Of a DNA stretch of 64,000 nt, positions 8,040-17,509 are shown one piece after another. Made by a program: the position numbers and the translations under genes. The notes under the pieces were generated by a model. That model was not told where the DNA came from and did no database searches. It was given only the letters and a program-made list of their open reading frames with translations. Every line of letters starts with the position of its first letter. The first letter of the stretch is position 1. The stretch is taken from positions 28,313 to 92,312 of the forward strand of contig ONKE01000056.1 in NCBI GenBank assembly GCA_900318355.1, in the 5' to 3' direction. This stretch comes from an uncultured Bacteroidales bacterium (GTDB taxonomy: Bacteria > Bacteroidota > Bacteroidia > Bacteroidales > UBA932).

Positions 8040-9827
8040 ATGATCATGAAGAAGATATATACCATACTGCTGGTTGCCGGCTGCCTTGCATCCCTGGCGG
8101 GCTGTGAAAAAATGCTGGAAAAGACCCCTGACGGGCAGATTACCCTGGACAAGGTCCTGTCCAATTACGCCCGTAGCAAGGGACTTCTGGATGCCGCTTA
8201 CAATGAGATGTACCTGAGCCGGGACGAGATATGCTTCGTCTTCCAGACGGTGGATTGCCTGACGGACAATGCATTCTGGGTGCAGATCTACAATGTCAAC
8301 GACTGGCACAACGGTTCCTTGTCCCTGAGCAATCCATGCATCACGGACCTCTGGGCCAGTCCGATCGAGCAGTTGTGGCCGGATTTCTGGCGCGGCGTCC
8401 GACTGGCCAACAACGCGATCAAATATCTGCCTCAGTCAACGGCCATAAACACTCAGGAGATGCAGACCTGGGTGGCGGAGGCGCGGGTTCTTCGTTGCTG
8501 GTACTACATGAACATCCTCGAGTTCTATGGTCCCATGCCGTGGATTTCCGAACCGTTCGACCCCAACTTTGAAGGCTGGGCCGATATCAAGCGCCCCACC
8601 TACGACGAGATTGCGACGACGATTTCCGACGAACTTATGGATGTCGTCCGTTCAGGCATCCTGCCCAACCGGCAGCCGGGCGCCAACGCTGCGCATGTGA
8701 GCAACGGCGTAGCACTGGCCATCCGGGCGCGGGTCCTGCTCAATAACGCAAGTTTGCTCAATAATCCCGAGCACGACCGTTCCAAGTGGCAGCGCGCCGC
8801 TGATGCCGCACAGGATGTGCTGGACATGTCCGAGTATGACCTGGTGCCCATGTCCGAGTACAAGAACTTGTTCATAGGAGCCTTTACAAAAGAGGTCCCA
8901 GAAATCATCTGGCGCTCGTGGCGCGACAACTCCGATATCAACAACAAGAACGGTGTAGACGTGGGACAGTACCCATATGCCTCGATTACCCATATCTGGA
9001 ACTGCGGCGAGTCGCCGACGCAGGAACTGGTCGATTGCTTCGAGATGACAAACGGCGCTATGCCGGTCACATATGACGATGACACCCACACGAAGGTTAC
9101 CGTAACGCCAGAGGCCGCCGAACTGGGATACAGCGAAGCGCCTGGCGGAGATCCGTATGCCAACCGTGACGCGCGTTTCTATATCGATGTGCTATACAAC
9201 GGAGCGAATTACGGAAAACCGTACAACTGCACTCAAGACTACATTATCGAAACGTTCGTCGGCGGCCGGAACGGCTTTAACGACATCATCTCCCAGGAAA
9301 CGACCAGATCCTGTACCGGCTATTACAGCCGGAAGGACAAGCAGGTGACCTACTGGGGTCCCGGCGGAGCCTGGCAGGGCAACGAGGCTACGCACTGGGT
9401 GCTATTCCGCCTGGCGGAATTCTATCTGAACCGGGCTGAGGCGCTTTGTGAATTGGAAGACTACGACAATGCCTGCAAGATGCTCAACCGGGTCCGCACG
9501 CGTGCCGGCCAGCCGGCTATCGAAGACGTCCCCGGCTTCGAGAAGTCTTATGAATTCCTGATGCCGCGAATCCGTAACGAGCGCCGTGTGGAGCTGTGCA
9601 TGGAAGGCTGGCGTTTCCACGATCAGCGCCGCTGGAAGATCCTCGACCAGACGAACCGTTTGGTGACCGGTATGCGAATTACCCGCGACGATGATGGCGT
9701 GTATCATTACGAACGTCGCAAAATTCGTGATTATCAGTCTTATACGGATAAGTACCTGGTCATGCCGATTCCGCTGAGCGATGCCAAGAAGCTGACTTCG
9801 CTGGAGCAACCGGAGGCCTGGAGATAA
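8040..9827 (+). CDS. SusD/RagB-type glycan-binding lipoprotein
   Basis: 595 residues. The signal peptide ends in the lipobox LAGC (MIMKKIYTILLVAGCLASLAGC; an ATG six bases later at 8046 is an equally good start). The SusD hallmarks are N-terminal helical TPR-like segments (VAEARVLRCWYYMNILEFYGPMPW) and the C-terminal RNERRVELCMEGWRFHDQRRW block, where family members end in a conserved R-x-E-L...RWxDLRRW pattern. It forms the surface lid of the SusC channel encoded just upstream. Co-transcribed with the DUF4998 lipoprotein 15 bp downstream. Confidence 0.95.
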   Translation: MIMKKIYTILLVAGCLASLAGCEKMLEKTPDGQITLDKVLSNYARSKGLLDAAYNEMYLSRDEICFVFQTVDCLTDNAFWVQIYNVNDWHNGSLSLSNPCITDLWASPIEQLWPDFWRGVRLANNAIKYLPQSTAINTQEMQTWVAEARVLRCWYYMNILEFYGPMPWISEPFDPNFEGWADIKRPTYDEIATTISDELMDVVRSGILPNRQPGANAAHVSNGVALAIRARVLLNNASLLNNPEHDRSKWQRAADAAQDVLDMSEYDLVPMSEYKNLFIGAFTKEVPEIIWRSWRDNSDINNKNGVDVGQYPYASITHIWNCGESPTQELVDCFEMTNGAMPVTYDDDTHTKVTVTPEAAELGYSEAPGGDPYANRDARFYIDVLYNGANYGKPYNCTQDYIIETFVGGRNGFNDIISQETTRSCTGYYSRKDKQVTYWGPGGAWQGNEATHWVLFRLAEFYLNRAEALCELEDYDNACKMLNRVRTRAGQPAIEDVPGFEKSYEFLMPRIRNERRVELCMEGWRFHDQRRWKILDQTNRLVTGMRITRDDDGVYHYERRKIRDYQSYTDKYLVMPIPLSDAKKLTSLEQPEAWR

Positions 9828-9842
9828 TCCTTTAAAAGCAAA

Positions 9843-11465
9843 ATGACTATGAAACCGATAAGAATATTGGGTATATCCCTGTTGGTAGTGACGGCGCTGG
9901 CCTCCTGCCGGAAAGAGGAAAAGGTCCTGCCGACGGTCGGCGACCTGGTTGTCTATCCGGGCAACGGCCGTGCCAAGGTCGAATTTGCGGCACCGGAAGG
10001 GGCTGTCGCAGGAAAAGTTTTCTACAACAACGGCGAATTTGCCGAGTTCCGGGTCGACCGTTCCGTCGCTACCCAGAGCGTCATTATAGAAGGACTCAAG
10101 GAAGGAGATCAGATAGTCCGCGTCCTGACTTGGGATGAGCAGAAGGTTACTTCCGATCCCAAGGGGATGCATGTGACCATTTATGGAAAGAACTATGCCG
10201 GCGGTCTCACATCCCGTTTGTTGCTTCATCAGCGCATTCTCTCGAAATATGCGGCCGAATATGAATTCGAGGAGAGCAAGGAAGGAGAAGTGGAAGTCCG
10301 GCTTTACTATGTGGGGCTGGACGGACAGAATAAAACGGCTTCTCTCCGTTCGAACCAGACGATCCTGAAGGTTGAGGACATCGACCTGGATCTCCCTTAT
10401 TCCTTCGCCTCCGTCTATAAGCCGGTCCCGGAGTGCATCGACGAATTCGTTACGGCGCCGGTCGATGCGCGCAGCGCGGCCATGAAGAACTTCGACAAGA
10501 TGATCTGGGAAGCACAGGCCGCCTCCGGTGCAAATCATTCGGCATCCAGCCTGATCGACAATCAGGTGGGGACATATTGGCAGGCCGCCTCGGCTGAACT
10601 GCCCGCCAGCGTAACAATTGACATGCAGCAGGAAAAGATCTTCCAGTCCGTCATCATCAACCAGGCCCGTGAGACGGGCGAGGGCTGTTTCGCCAAACGC
10701 TTCAAGGTGGAAACCAGCCCGGATGGCAATTCCTGGCGGGAACTGCTCAGCGGAAGCCTCAAGGCCAATGCATACCGACAGGAATTCCCGCTGGACGAAG
10801 AACGGAAAGCACGGTATATCAAAGTGACCATAACGGAAGGGCAGGATGCCTCACGTCCCGTGCAACTTGCGGAGATCGACTTGATCAATGATATCAACAA
10901 GAGCGGTGAAAATGGAGACGAGATGCCGAAACTGGTCAACAAGAGGGTTCCGTTCGAGGCGGACGGTTCCGACCGTTTCCCTGCCGTCGGCGTGGGGCGC
11001 TTCCAGCAGGTGACAGGATGGAACCACAATGAAGCGGCAAACATTTCCTGCGACACGGGTTCGAACAATATGATGTGCATTTGGTCCGCCAATGACTGGG
11101 GCTGTCCCAGCGTGGACAATGGCAAGGTATGGCAGACCATTAACCTGCTGGCCGGGTCCTATTCCTTTACGCTCACAGTGTCCAATATGGCAACCCCTGG
11201 CGGCTCGGAGGCATATGCGGTCGTCGCCCCGGGCGGGACGCCGCCGGACATTTTGGCCGTCAAGGCAGGGACATCCGGAGCGTTCGCCGTTCAGCGTATT
11301 GACCAGACCCCTTCGACGGACTACGTCCTGAAATTCGACTTGAACCAGGAAACCCGCATTTCGCTCGGCTATGTTTATTCGACGTATAATTTCATGACTC
11401 TGTCCGGAGGAACCATTCCCTGGAGCGAAGTTTATTTTACGTCATTCGACCTTGTGATGAACTGA
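9843..11465 (+). CDS. surface glycan-binding lipoprotein, DUF4998 + discoidin-like + DUF5013-like
   Basis: 540 residues with lipobox LASC after MTMKPIRILGISLLVVTALASC. The N-terminal ~200 residues resemble the DUF4998 domain of SusE-like position proteins (GNGRAKVEFAAPEGAV...). Residues ~225-350 look like an F5/8-type-C (discoidin) carbohydrate-binding domain (ASSLIDNQVGTYWQA; KRFKVETSPDGNSWREL; ARYIKVTITEG). The last ~170 residues fit a DUF5013-like jelly roll (GWNHNEAANISCDTGSNNMM; GKVWQTINLLAGSYSF). No catalytic signature is visible. It is the third gene of the SusCD operon and probably binds the same glycan at the cell surface. Confidence 0.8.
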   Translation: MTMKPIRILGISLLVVTALASCRKEEKVLPTVGDLVVYPGNGRAKVEFAAPEGAVAGKVFYNNGEFAEFRVDRSVATQSVIIEGLKEGDQIVRVLTWDEQKVTSDPKGMHVTIYGKNYAGGLTSRLLLHQRILSKYAAEYEFEESKEGEVEVRLYYVGLDGQNKTASLRSNQTILKVEDIDLDLPYSFASVYKPVPECIDEFVTAPVDARSAAMKNFDKMIWEAQAASGANHSASSLIDNQVGTYWQAASAELPASVTIDMQQEKIFQSVIINQARETGEGCFAKRFKVETSPDGNSWRELLSGSLKANAYRQEFPLDEERKARYIKVTITEGQDASRPVQLAEIDLINDINKSGENGDEMPKLVNKRVPFEADGSDRFPAVGVGRFQQVTGWNHNEAANISCDTGSNNMMCIWSANDWGCPSVDNGKVWQTINLLAGSYSFTLTVSNMATPGGSEAYAVVAPGGTPPDILAVKAGTSGAFAVQRIDQTPSTDYVLKFDLNQETRISLGYVYSTYNFMTLSGGTIPWSEVYFTSFDLVMN

Positions 11466-11475
11466 TGATGCTTCT

Positions 11476-11485
11476 GTTTTAAAAC
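11476..11485. promoter_or_regulatory. GTTTTAAAAC palindrome upstream of the GH71/99-like gene
   Basis: A perfect 10-bp palindrome about 20 bp before the -7 box at 11506. Its core TTTTAAAAC also occurs in the repeat upstream of the first susC-like gene (4874-4886), which suggests a shared regulator. Weak on its own because it is AT-rich. Confidence 0.3.
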
Positions 11486-11505
11486 GGGTTCTCGTCAATT
11501 ATTTG

Positions 11506-11513
11506 TAGATTTG
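11506..11513 (+). promoter_or_regulatory. -7 box, leaderless configuration
   Basis: TAGATTTG matches TAnnTTTG and ends only 5 nt before the ATG at 11519, so transcription should start at or within 3 nt of the start codon. Confidence 0.6.
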
Positions 11514-11518
11514 CGTTC

Positions 11519-13375
11519 ATGAAAAGAATAATGGTACTTTTTCTTTGTACGCTTTTGTTGGCCTGCTCGGCGCCGGAGTCAGCCCCGTCGCTTCCTCCGG
11601 ATAATAAACCGGATGAATCCCAGGTGCAGACGGAAGTGCTCCCTGTCGTTTCGGCAGACCCGATGAGCTGGGTTGCCCTGGCGCCGGATGGCTCCTGGAT
11701 GGAGGAGTATCCTGCCGAGCATATTGCCAAGACGGTGGGTATCTTCTACTTTCTCTGGCATGGCTGCCACGGATATGACAAATTTGAAAACAATAATTTC
11801 GTCAAATACCCGGGGCCGAACGATATCCACAGCCCCTACAACAACGAGGAAATCTATTCTGCGAATCCCTCCAACCCGCAGTTCGGCGACTTTGACGTTT
11901 TCCACCATTGGGGCGAACCATACCTGGGCTATTACATCGCCGACGATGACTGGGTGTTCCGCAAACATGCGCAGATGTTGTCCGATGCCGGAGTCGACGT
12001 GATCTTCATCGACGCTACCAACGGATTCGACTATTTCGACAACCTTAAAGTCCTGGCCGACGCATTCTTGGAACTGCGGGCTAAGGGCTGCAAGACTCCC
12101 CAGTTTGCCTATTTGTTGAACGTGGGAGCATCGGAGGTCTTCGACCGTCTGTATAATCTGATGTATTCCAAGGACCTTTACAAGGACCTCTGGTTCCAGT
12201 GGGGCGGCAAGCCGCTTATCCTTTGTTATGCTCCGGCCATAGCTTCCCCGGCCATAGCACAGTTCTCTACCCGTATGTCCTGGTTTACCTATAACCTTAA
12301 TTACATGGACCAGTGGTACGACGAGAATGGTGGAGAGGACAAGTTGCCATGGGGCGGCTGGTATCCGCAGAAACCGGGTTATCACGGCGGCGTGATTGAA
12401 TCGGCCTCCGTGATGGCCGCTACGCATCCACTCGACAATATGGGCCGAAGCTTCGATCCGCTGACGTGGACCGAGCCGGATGTCAAAGTGCCCGAAAAGG
12501 GGATTCATTTCAGGGCCCAGTTCGCCAAGGCCATGGAATACAATCCCAAAATGATGTTTTTCACAGGATGGAACGAGTGGGTGGCAATGCGTTACCGTCC
12601 CAGCGCGGACCATAACATGATCGGAATGCCTTCAACGGAATTCGGTTGCTTCTTCGTTGATCATTTCAACCATGAATATAGCCGGGACCTGGAGCCGCTG
12701 CGCGGCGGTTTTGGCGACGCTTACTACTATATGCTGTCGGATTTCTGCCGTAAATTCAAAGGGGCCAAACCTCCTAAAAAGTACAAGGAGTCGGCGAAAA
12801 TCGTCCTGGACGGGAAATGCGACGACTGGGCTGATGTCCAGGCATCCTTTGGAGATGATGTCGGAGATGCCACCTTGCACGACCATGTTGGTTGGGGACG
12901 TATCGGACATCTTGTCAACAACACGGCCCGGAATGATATCTCCCTGTGCAAGGTTGCAACGGACGGAAAGCAACTGTATTTCTATGTCCAGACGGATGGC
13001 GAACTGACCTCGTGCCTTGGAAAGGATTGGATGAAACTCTTCATAGGGGTACATCCGAAAGATCAGCCGGCCTGGGAAGGCTTTGACTTCTGCGTTCAAC
13101 GCCTCCATATCGACGGCGACGCTGTCGCGTTGGAAAAGAGCAAGGGCGGTTTTTCCTGGGAACATATCTGTGACGTGCCGCGCAAAGTCGGCAAGCGATG
13201 CATCGAGTTGTCAATACCGTTGGAGAAACTTGGTATTACCTCAGGTAATTTCACGGTCGATTTCAAGTGGATTGACAACGCTGCTTCAGACGGCGACATC
13301 CAGACATGCCTGTCTGATGGCGATTCCGCCCCGAACGGCCGGTATCGCTACCGCTACATTCATGTCGCGGAGTAG
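11519..13375 (+). CDS. glycoside hydrolase GH71/99-like lipoprotein with C-terminal CBM9-like domain
   Basis: 618 residues with a lipobox (MKRIMVLFLCTLLLAC). From residue ~65 the chain reads as a TIM-barrel of the GH71/GH99/WbsX-like group: VGIFYFLWHGCHGYD, a DAGVDVIFIDATNG strand, and GWNEW at 350-354 (Glu353 a candidate catalytic acid). This group includes endo-alpha-mannanases and related endo-acting enzymes. Residues ~430-615 resemble a CBM9/DOMON-type beta sandwich (KIVLDGKCDDWADV; VDFKWIDNA). The gene follows the SusCD operon by 53 bp but has its own near-leaderless promoter. It should cut an alpha-linked glycan at the cell surface; exact specificity is unknown. Confidence 0.8.
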   Translation: MKRIMVLFLCTLLLACSAPESAPSLPPDNKPDESQVQTEVLPVVSADPMSWVALAPDGSWMEEYPAEHIAKTVGIFYFLWHGCHGYDKFENNNFVKYPGPNDIHSPYNNEEIYSANPSNPQFGDFDVFHHWGEPYLGYYIADDDWVFRKHAQMLSDAGVDVIFIDATNGFDYFDNLKVLADAFLELRAKGCKTPQFAYLLNVGASEVFDRLYNLMYSKDLYKDLWFQWGGKPLILCYAPAIASPAIAQFSTRMSWFTYNLNYMDQWYDENGGEDKLPWGGWYPQKPGYHGGVIESASVMAATHPLDNMGRSFDPLTWTEPDVKVPEKGIHFRAQFAKAMEYNPKMMFFTGWNEWVAMRYRPSADHNMIGMPSTEFGCFFVDHFNHEYSRDLEPLRGGFGDAYYYMLSDFCRKFKGAKPPKKYKESAKIVLDGKCDDWADVQASFGDDVGDATLHDHVGWGRIGHLVNNTARNDISLCKVATDGKQLYFYVQTDGELTSCLGKDWMKLFIGVHPKDQPAWEGFDFCVQRLHIDGDAVALEKSKGGFSWEHICDVPRKVGKRCIELSIPLEKLGITSGNFTVDFKWIDNAASDGDIQTCLSDGDSAPNGRYRYRYIHVAE

Positions 13376-13485
13376 TAAAATTGCAAAAGTGTAAAATCAG
13401 AGTATGAGGCAGCTTGCCGTCAGTGGTTAATTCGAAAGAAAGTGATTTTTATGCGGGCGGAGGCGTGAAAGTGCGGTTTTTTGCT

Positions 13486-13493
13486 TAATTTTG
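13486..13493 (+). promoter_or_regulatory. -7 box of the keto-sugar operon
   Basis: TAATTTTG fits TAnnTTTG. It sits in the 151-bp gap (13376-13526) after the GH71/99-like gene; the rest of that gap shows no other gene. No good -33 element was found. Confidence 0.55.
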
Positions 13494-13495
13494 TA

Positions 13496-13520
13496 ATTCC
13501 GGCATGTTAGAGGCCGGAAT
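13496..13520 (+). promoter_or_regulatory. 5' leader stem-loop before the Tat-signal oxidoreductase
   Basis: ATTCCGGC (13496-13503) and GCCGGAAT (13513-13520) form a perfect 8-bp stem with a 9-nt loop. It starts about where transcription should begin and ends 6 nt before the ATG. It could protect the mRNA 5' end or modulate initiation. Confidence 0.45.
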
Positions 13521-13526
13521 AACACT

Positions 13527-14831
13527 ATGAGCGAAACCAGAAGATCTTTCCTGAAGAAGGCAGGCGCGGGAGTCGCCGCCTTCACGATCCTTCCAAGGCA
13601 CGTCCTCGGTGCCATGGGCAATCCCAAATACGTAGCGCCAAGCGACCAGCTCACCCGCGGCATCATCGGTGTGGGCGGAATCGGCATGAGCGGGCTCCAC
13701 TTCGTCAGCGACGAGCGCTGCCGCCTGGTGTCCGTCTGCGACGTGGACCAGAACCACCTCGACCGCGCAGTCCGCACGGGCAAGGAGCGTTTCGGCGAGC
13801 AGCTGAAGGCCTACCACGACTGGCGCGACCTCGTCCACGACCCCAATGTGGACATAGTCCATATCGCCACCCCGTCCCACTGGCACGGCATCATGGCGGT
13901 TGAAGCGGCACGCGCCGGGAAGGACATCTTCTGCGAAAAGCCTATGACGCGCACCATCGCCGAGGGCGAAAAGGTGGTCAAAGCCGTCCGCGACAACGGC
14001 CGCATCTTCCGTCTTGACACGTGGTTCCGTTTCAAGGACACGTTCTACGGCCTCGGCACCACCGTCGAACCGCTCAAAAAGCTCGTCAGCAGCGGCCTCC
14101 TCGGATGGCCCCTCACCGTCCGCATCAGCGGCGCCACCGGATTCACTTGGAAATTCTTCTGGACCGGGAAGGAAAATCTTGTCCCTCAGCCGGTTCCGAA
14201 GGAGCTCGACTACGATATGTGGCTCGGCCCCGCGCCGTACAAGCCCTACCATCCCCACCGTGTCCACCAGACCTTCCGCGGCTATTGGGACTACGAGAGC
14301 GGCGGACTCGGCGACATGGGACAGCACTACATCGACCCCGTGCAATACATCCTCGGCAAGGACGACACCTATCCCGTGCGGGTAGACGTCGACGCTCCCC
14401 AACAGCATCCTGACGCCGTAGGGACATGGCGCTCGATCACATACACCTACGCCGACGGCTGCCGTATCATTCTCGAAGGCGAAGGCTACGAGAGCAAGGG
14501 CAAGGTCCCTTACATCGAAGGCCCTCTGGGCAAGGTCTACAAGGGATTCGAATGCACCATCCCCAACGTCATGGACAAGATCGCCGAACTCCCCGACCCG
14601 GCTCCGCGCAACACCGACTTCCTCGACTGCGTGAAGAACCGCCGCCATTTCGCCCTTGACGAAATCATCGGCCACCACAGCGCCACGGTCGTCAACATCG
14701 GCGCCTGCGCCCTGCGTCTGGGCCGTAGCCTGGACTTCGATCCGGTCACATGCCGCTTTATCGGCGACGATGCCGCCAACCGCCTTATCGACCAACCTAT
14801 GCGTGCCCCCTGGGCGTCCATGATTCTGTAG
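13527..14831 (+). CDS. Tat-exported Gfo/Idh/MocA family oxidoreductase
   Basis: 434 residues. The N-terminus carries a twin-arginine signal (TRRSFLKKAGAGVAAFTILP), then a Rossmann motif GIIGVGGIGMSG (residues ~45-56) and the family EKP signature in DIFCEKPMTRTIAEGE. The C-terminal half has the Gfo/Idh/MocA alpha/beta domain, with GGLGDMGQHYID as a likely substrate/catalytic block. Tat export allows a folded enzyme with bound NAD(P) to reach the periplasm, as in Zymomonas glucose-fructose oxidoreductase. The next gene encodes a 3-keto-disaccharide hydrolase domain, so this enzyme plausibly oxidises a sugar at C3 outside the cytoplasm. The substrate is inferred. Confidence 0.88.
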   Translation: MSETRRSFLKKAGAGVAAFTILPRHVLGAMGNPKYVAPSDQLTRGIIGVGGIGMSGLHFVSDERCRLVSVCDVDQNHLDRAVRTGKERFGEQLKAYHDWRDLVHDPNVDIVHIATPSHWHGIMAVEAARAGKDIFCEKPMTRTIAEGEKVVKAVRDNGRIFRLDTWFRFKDTFYGLGTTVEPLKKLVSSGLLGWPLTVRISGATGFTWKFFWTGKENLVPQPVPKELDYDMWLGPAPYKPYHPHRVHQTFRGYWDYESGGLGDMGQHYIDPVQYILGKDDTYPVRVDVDAPQQHPDAVGTWRSITYTYADGCRIILEGEGYESKGKVPYIEGPLGKVYKGFECTIPNVMDKIAELPDPAPRNTDFLDCVKNRRHFALDEIIGHHSATVVNIGACALRLGRSLDFDPVTCRFIGDDAANRLIDQPMRAPWASMIL

Positions 14832-14833
14832 CC

Positions 14834-17506
14834 ATGAAAAAGATTGTCACCATTTTCGCCGGCCTCGTCCTTTCCGCCGGCCTCGTTTTCGCCCAGCAGG
14901 ATGCCCGCCAGCGCACCATCGATACCATCGTTGCCGACGCCCTCGCACAGCTGCCCGCCCGTGATGCGGAAGCACGCGTGGAACCTCTTGCCGACCTTGC
15001 CAAATGGGCGCCCGTGTCCGTGCCGCAGACGGCGAAGCTTCTTCCCCAGTCCCTGGCAGAATATGCCCTGGACGGCCTTGTAACCTATGTTTCCGACAAA
15101 TTAGACCGCAAGGCCGCCGTTGCCGAGGGGCTTCGCCGCGCCATCGCCGAAGCTCCCGCCTCCAACAAGCAGTTCCTGCTGGCCTGTCTGAGCCGTATTG
15201 CCGGCCCCGCCGACATCGATTGCCTCAGCGCCTGCGCGGCCGACCCCGCCCTTGCATCCACGGCCATCGGTACGCTTGTCGCCATTCCCGAGGCCGAAGA
15301 TGCCATCATGGCCCTGATTGGCAAAGGCGAAGCCGACCACTCCCTTCTGGCTTCCGCCGCCGCCAAATGCGGTTTGCGTCAGGCCGAGCCCGTGCTCCTG
15401 TCGTGGAATGCCGAGCCCGGTGTCCTCGAGGCGCTTGGCGTAATCGGCAGCGAAGCTTCCGCGCCGGTCCTCAAGGCGCAGTCGCCTGTCGACTATGCCC
15501 GTCTGCTTCAGACACTTGCCGCAGATGGAAAGACGGCCGTCGCGCTTAAAGGCGCCAAAGAGCTCGTAAAGAGCGAAAATGCCGCCATCCGCACCGCCGC
15601 GACCAATCTCCTCCTCAGCGCGCAGCCCTCCAAGAAGGCCCTGCCGCTGGTCGACAAGATCATTGCCGACCCCGACCGCAGCTACCGCGTCGCGTGCCTC
15701 TCCGAGGCTGGTAAAGTGCTTGGAGCAGAGGCTGTTGCCTCCCGCGCCTCCAAGCGGTTCAAGAAGCTTTCTCCCGAGGCTGCAGGCGACGTCCTTTATT
15801 GGGCCGGTTGCAACGGCGTGATGGGAGAAACCGTCCGCGCCGAAGCCCTTGCCGGCTCGGAAGACGCCATCGAGGCGGCAGGACGCCTTGGCCAGACCGA
15901 TGTCCTTCTCGGCCTTGCCGCAGAGGGCAACAAGGCTGCATACAAAGCCCTTGAGCGTATCCCCGGCGATATCCGTCCGGAACTTCTCAAATATGCCGAG
16001 GCCAATCCCGGCAATGAAAACCTTCTCGCCCTTGCGGGCAGTCGCCGTCTGACCGACCTGGCCCCTCAGGCCATCGAGATGGTCAAATCCGACGACGCGT
16101 CGGTCAAAGCAGCCGGCCTCCGCGTGCTTCCTGCCCTTTGCGACGCCAAGGTTGCCGCTCCCGTAGCCGCGTTGCTGGACGATGCCTCCGGAAGCGACGT
16201 CGCAGCCCTGCAACAGGCCTATTCCAACGCAATCCGCAACCTGGACGGCGCCGGTCAATATTCCGAGGCAGCCGCCCGCATCCGCACCGCCGTCAATCCC
16301 GAGAGGTTCTATCCCGCCCTGGCCCAGAGCGGTTCCGCCGATGCCGTGGCCAAGCTTGCAGCCAACGCGGCCCGTCCCGAGGCCCGTCAGGCGCTGATGG
16401 CAATCGACAACCCCTCCGCGGCTCCCGAGCTGCTGCGCCTGAGCAAGACCGCCCCGGAAAAGAACGCCCTGCTCAGCCGTTACGTCGAGCTGGTAAGCAC
16501 TTATGAATCAGACCTTGACAAGCGCCGCGTCGATATCGCCAACGCCCTTTCCCGCAGCGATGACGCCGACTTCCGCGGCAAGGCTCTTGGTGCTGTCGCC
16601 AAGATCCCCACGATGAAGGCCTTCCTCCTCGCCGGCAAATATCTCGACAGCAACGCCGCCTATCCTGCGGCTGCTGCCGTGCGTACGATTGCGGCCAAGA
16701 CCAACGAGGAAATCGACTACGCCCGCTACAAGGAATATCTCGAAAAGGCCAAGGCCATCTATGCCGCCCGCGGCGGTGCCGACGACGGCTATTCCATCGA
16801 CCAGATCAACGGCCTTCTCGCCGACGCCGAGCCTTCGCCGATATTCGTCCTTCCCGCCGACGAGGCCGCCCAGGGTTTTGAAATCCTCTTCGACGGCACC
16901 AACCTCGACAAGTGGCAGGGCGACAAGGAAGGCTACACTCCCGTCAACGGGGCAATCTACGTGTCGGCCGGCTATGGCGCCACCGGCAACCTCTACACCA
17001 TCAAGGAATACCGCAACTTCGTCTTCCGCTTCGAGTTCTGCTTCGTGCGCGAAGGCATCAACAACGGCGTCGGTATCCGCACCCCGATGGGCGTAGATGC
17101 CGCATTCGATGCCATGTGCGAGTGCCAGATCCTCGACCACGACGCCCCGATGTACGCCGGCCTGCACGACTACCAGGTCCATGGCTCCGCCTACGGTATC
17201 GTCCCTGCGAAACGCTTGGTCCACAAGCCTTTGGGCGAATGGTCCACCGAGGAAATCCGCGTTGAGGGCGACCGCATCAAGTGCACCGTCAACGGCGAGG
17301 TCATCCTCGATGCCGACCTGCGCAAGGCCTGCAAGGGACATGCTGTCGCTCCCGACGGAAGCAACCACAATCCCTACATGATCGACGGCCGCAACCACCC
17401 CGGTCTCTTCCGCGAGCGTGGCTACATCTCCTTCTGCGGCCACGGCGACGGTCTGAAACTGCGTAACATCCGTGTACTTGATCTCGAAAAGAAAAAGAAG
17501 AAATAG
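14834..17506 (+). CDS. secreted HEAT-repeat protein fused to a 3-keto-disaccharide hydrolase (DUF1080) domain
   Basis: 890 residues from the ATG at 14834, which begins a signal peptide (MKKIVTIFAGLVLSAGLVFAQ) and lies 2 nt after the upstream stop. Residues ~30-660 are Ala-rich helical repeats of HEAT/armadillo type (units such as LACLSRIAGPADIDCLSACA). Residues ~682-885 are a DUF1080 domain (Pfam: 3-keto-disaccharide hydrolase) with a LamG-like fold: FEILFDGTNLDKWQG, NGVGIRTP, ECQILDHDAP, YISFCGHGDGLKLRNIRV. The domain cleaves or eliminates glycosides carrying a 3-keto group. The repeats may serve as a scaffold for a partner enzyme. It ends with a lysine-rich tail just before the next gene. 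Confidence 0.85.
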   Translation: MKKIVTIFAGLVLSAGLVFAQQDARQRTIDTIVADALAQLPARDAEARVEPLADLAKWAPVSVPQTAKLLPQSLAEYALDGLVTYVSDKLDRKAAVAEGLRRAIAEAPASNKQFLLACLSRIAGPADIDCLSACAADPALASTAIGTLVAIPEAEDAIMALIGKGEADHSLLASAAAKCGLRQAEPVLLSWNAEPGVLEALGVIGSEASAPVLKAQSPVDYARLLQTLAADGKTAVALKGAKELVKSENAAIRTAATNLLLSAQPSKKALPLVDKIIADPDRSYRVACLSEAGKVLGAEAVASRASKRFKKLSPEAAGDVLYWAGCNGVMGETVRAEALAGSEDAIEAAGRLGQTDVLLGLAAEGNKAAYKALERIPGDIRPELLKYAEANPGNENLLALAGSRRLTDLAPQAIEMVKSDDASVKAAGLRVLPALCDAKVAAPVAALLDDASGSDVAALQQAYSNAIRNLDGAGQYSEAAARIRTAVNPERFYPALAQSGSADAVAKLAANAARPEARQALMAIDNPSAAPELLRLSKTAPEKNALLSRYVELVSTYESDLDKRRVDIANALSRSDDADFRGKALGAVAKIPTMKAFLLAGKYLDSNAAYPAAAAVRTIAAKTNEEIDYARYKEYLEKAKAIYAARGGADDGYSIDQINGLLADAEPSPIFVLPADEAAQGFEILFDGTNLDKWQGDKEGYTPVNGAIYVSAGYGATGNLYTIKEYRNFVFRFEFCFVREGINNGVGIRTPMGVDAAFDAMCECQILDHDAPMYAGLHDYQVHGSAYGIVPAKRLVHKPLGEWSTEEIRVEGDRIKCTVNGEVILDADLRKACKGHAVAPDGSNHNPYMIDGRNHPGLFRERGYISFCGHGDGLKLRNIRVLDLEKKKKK

Positions 17507-17509
17507 CCT

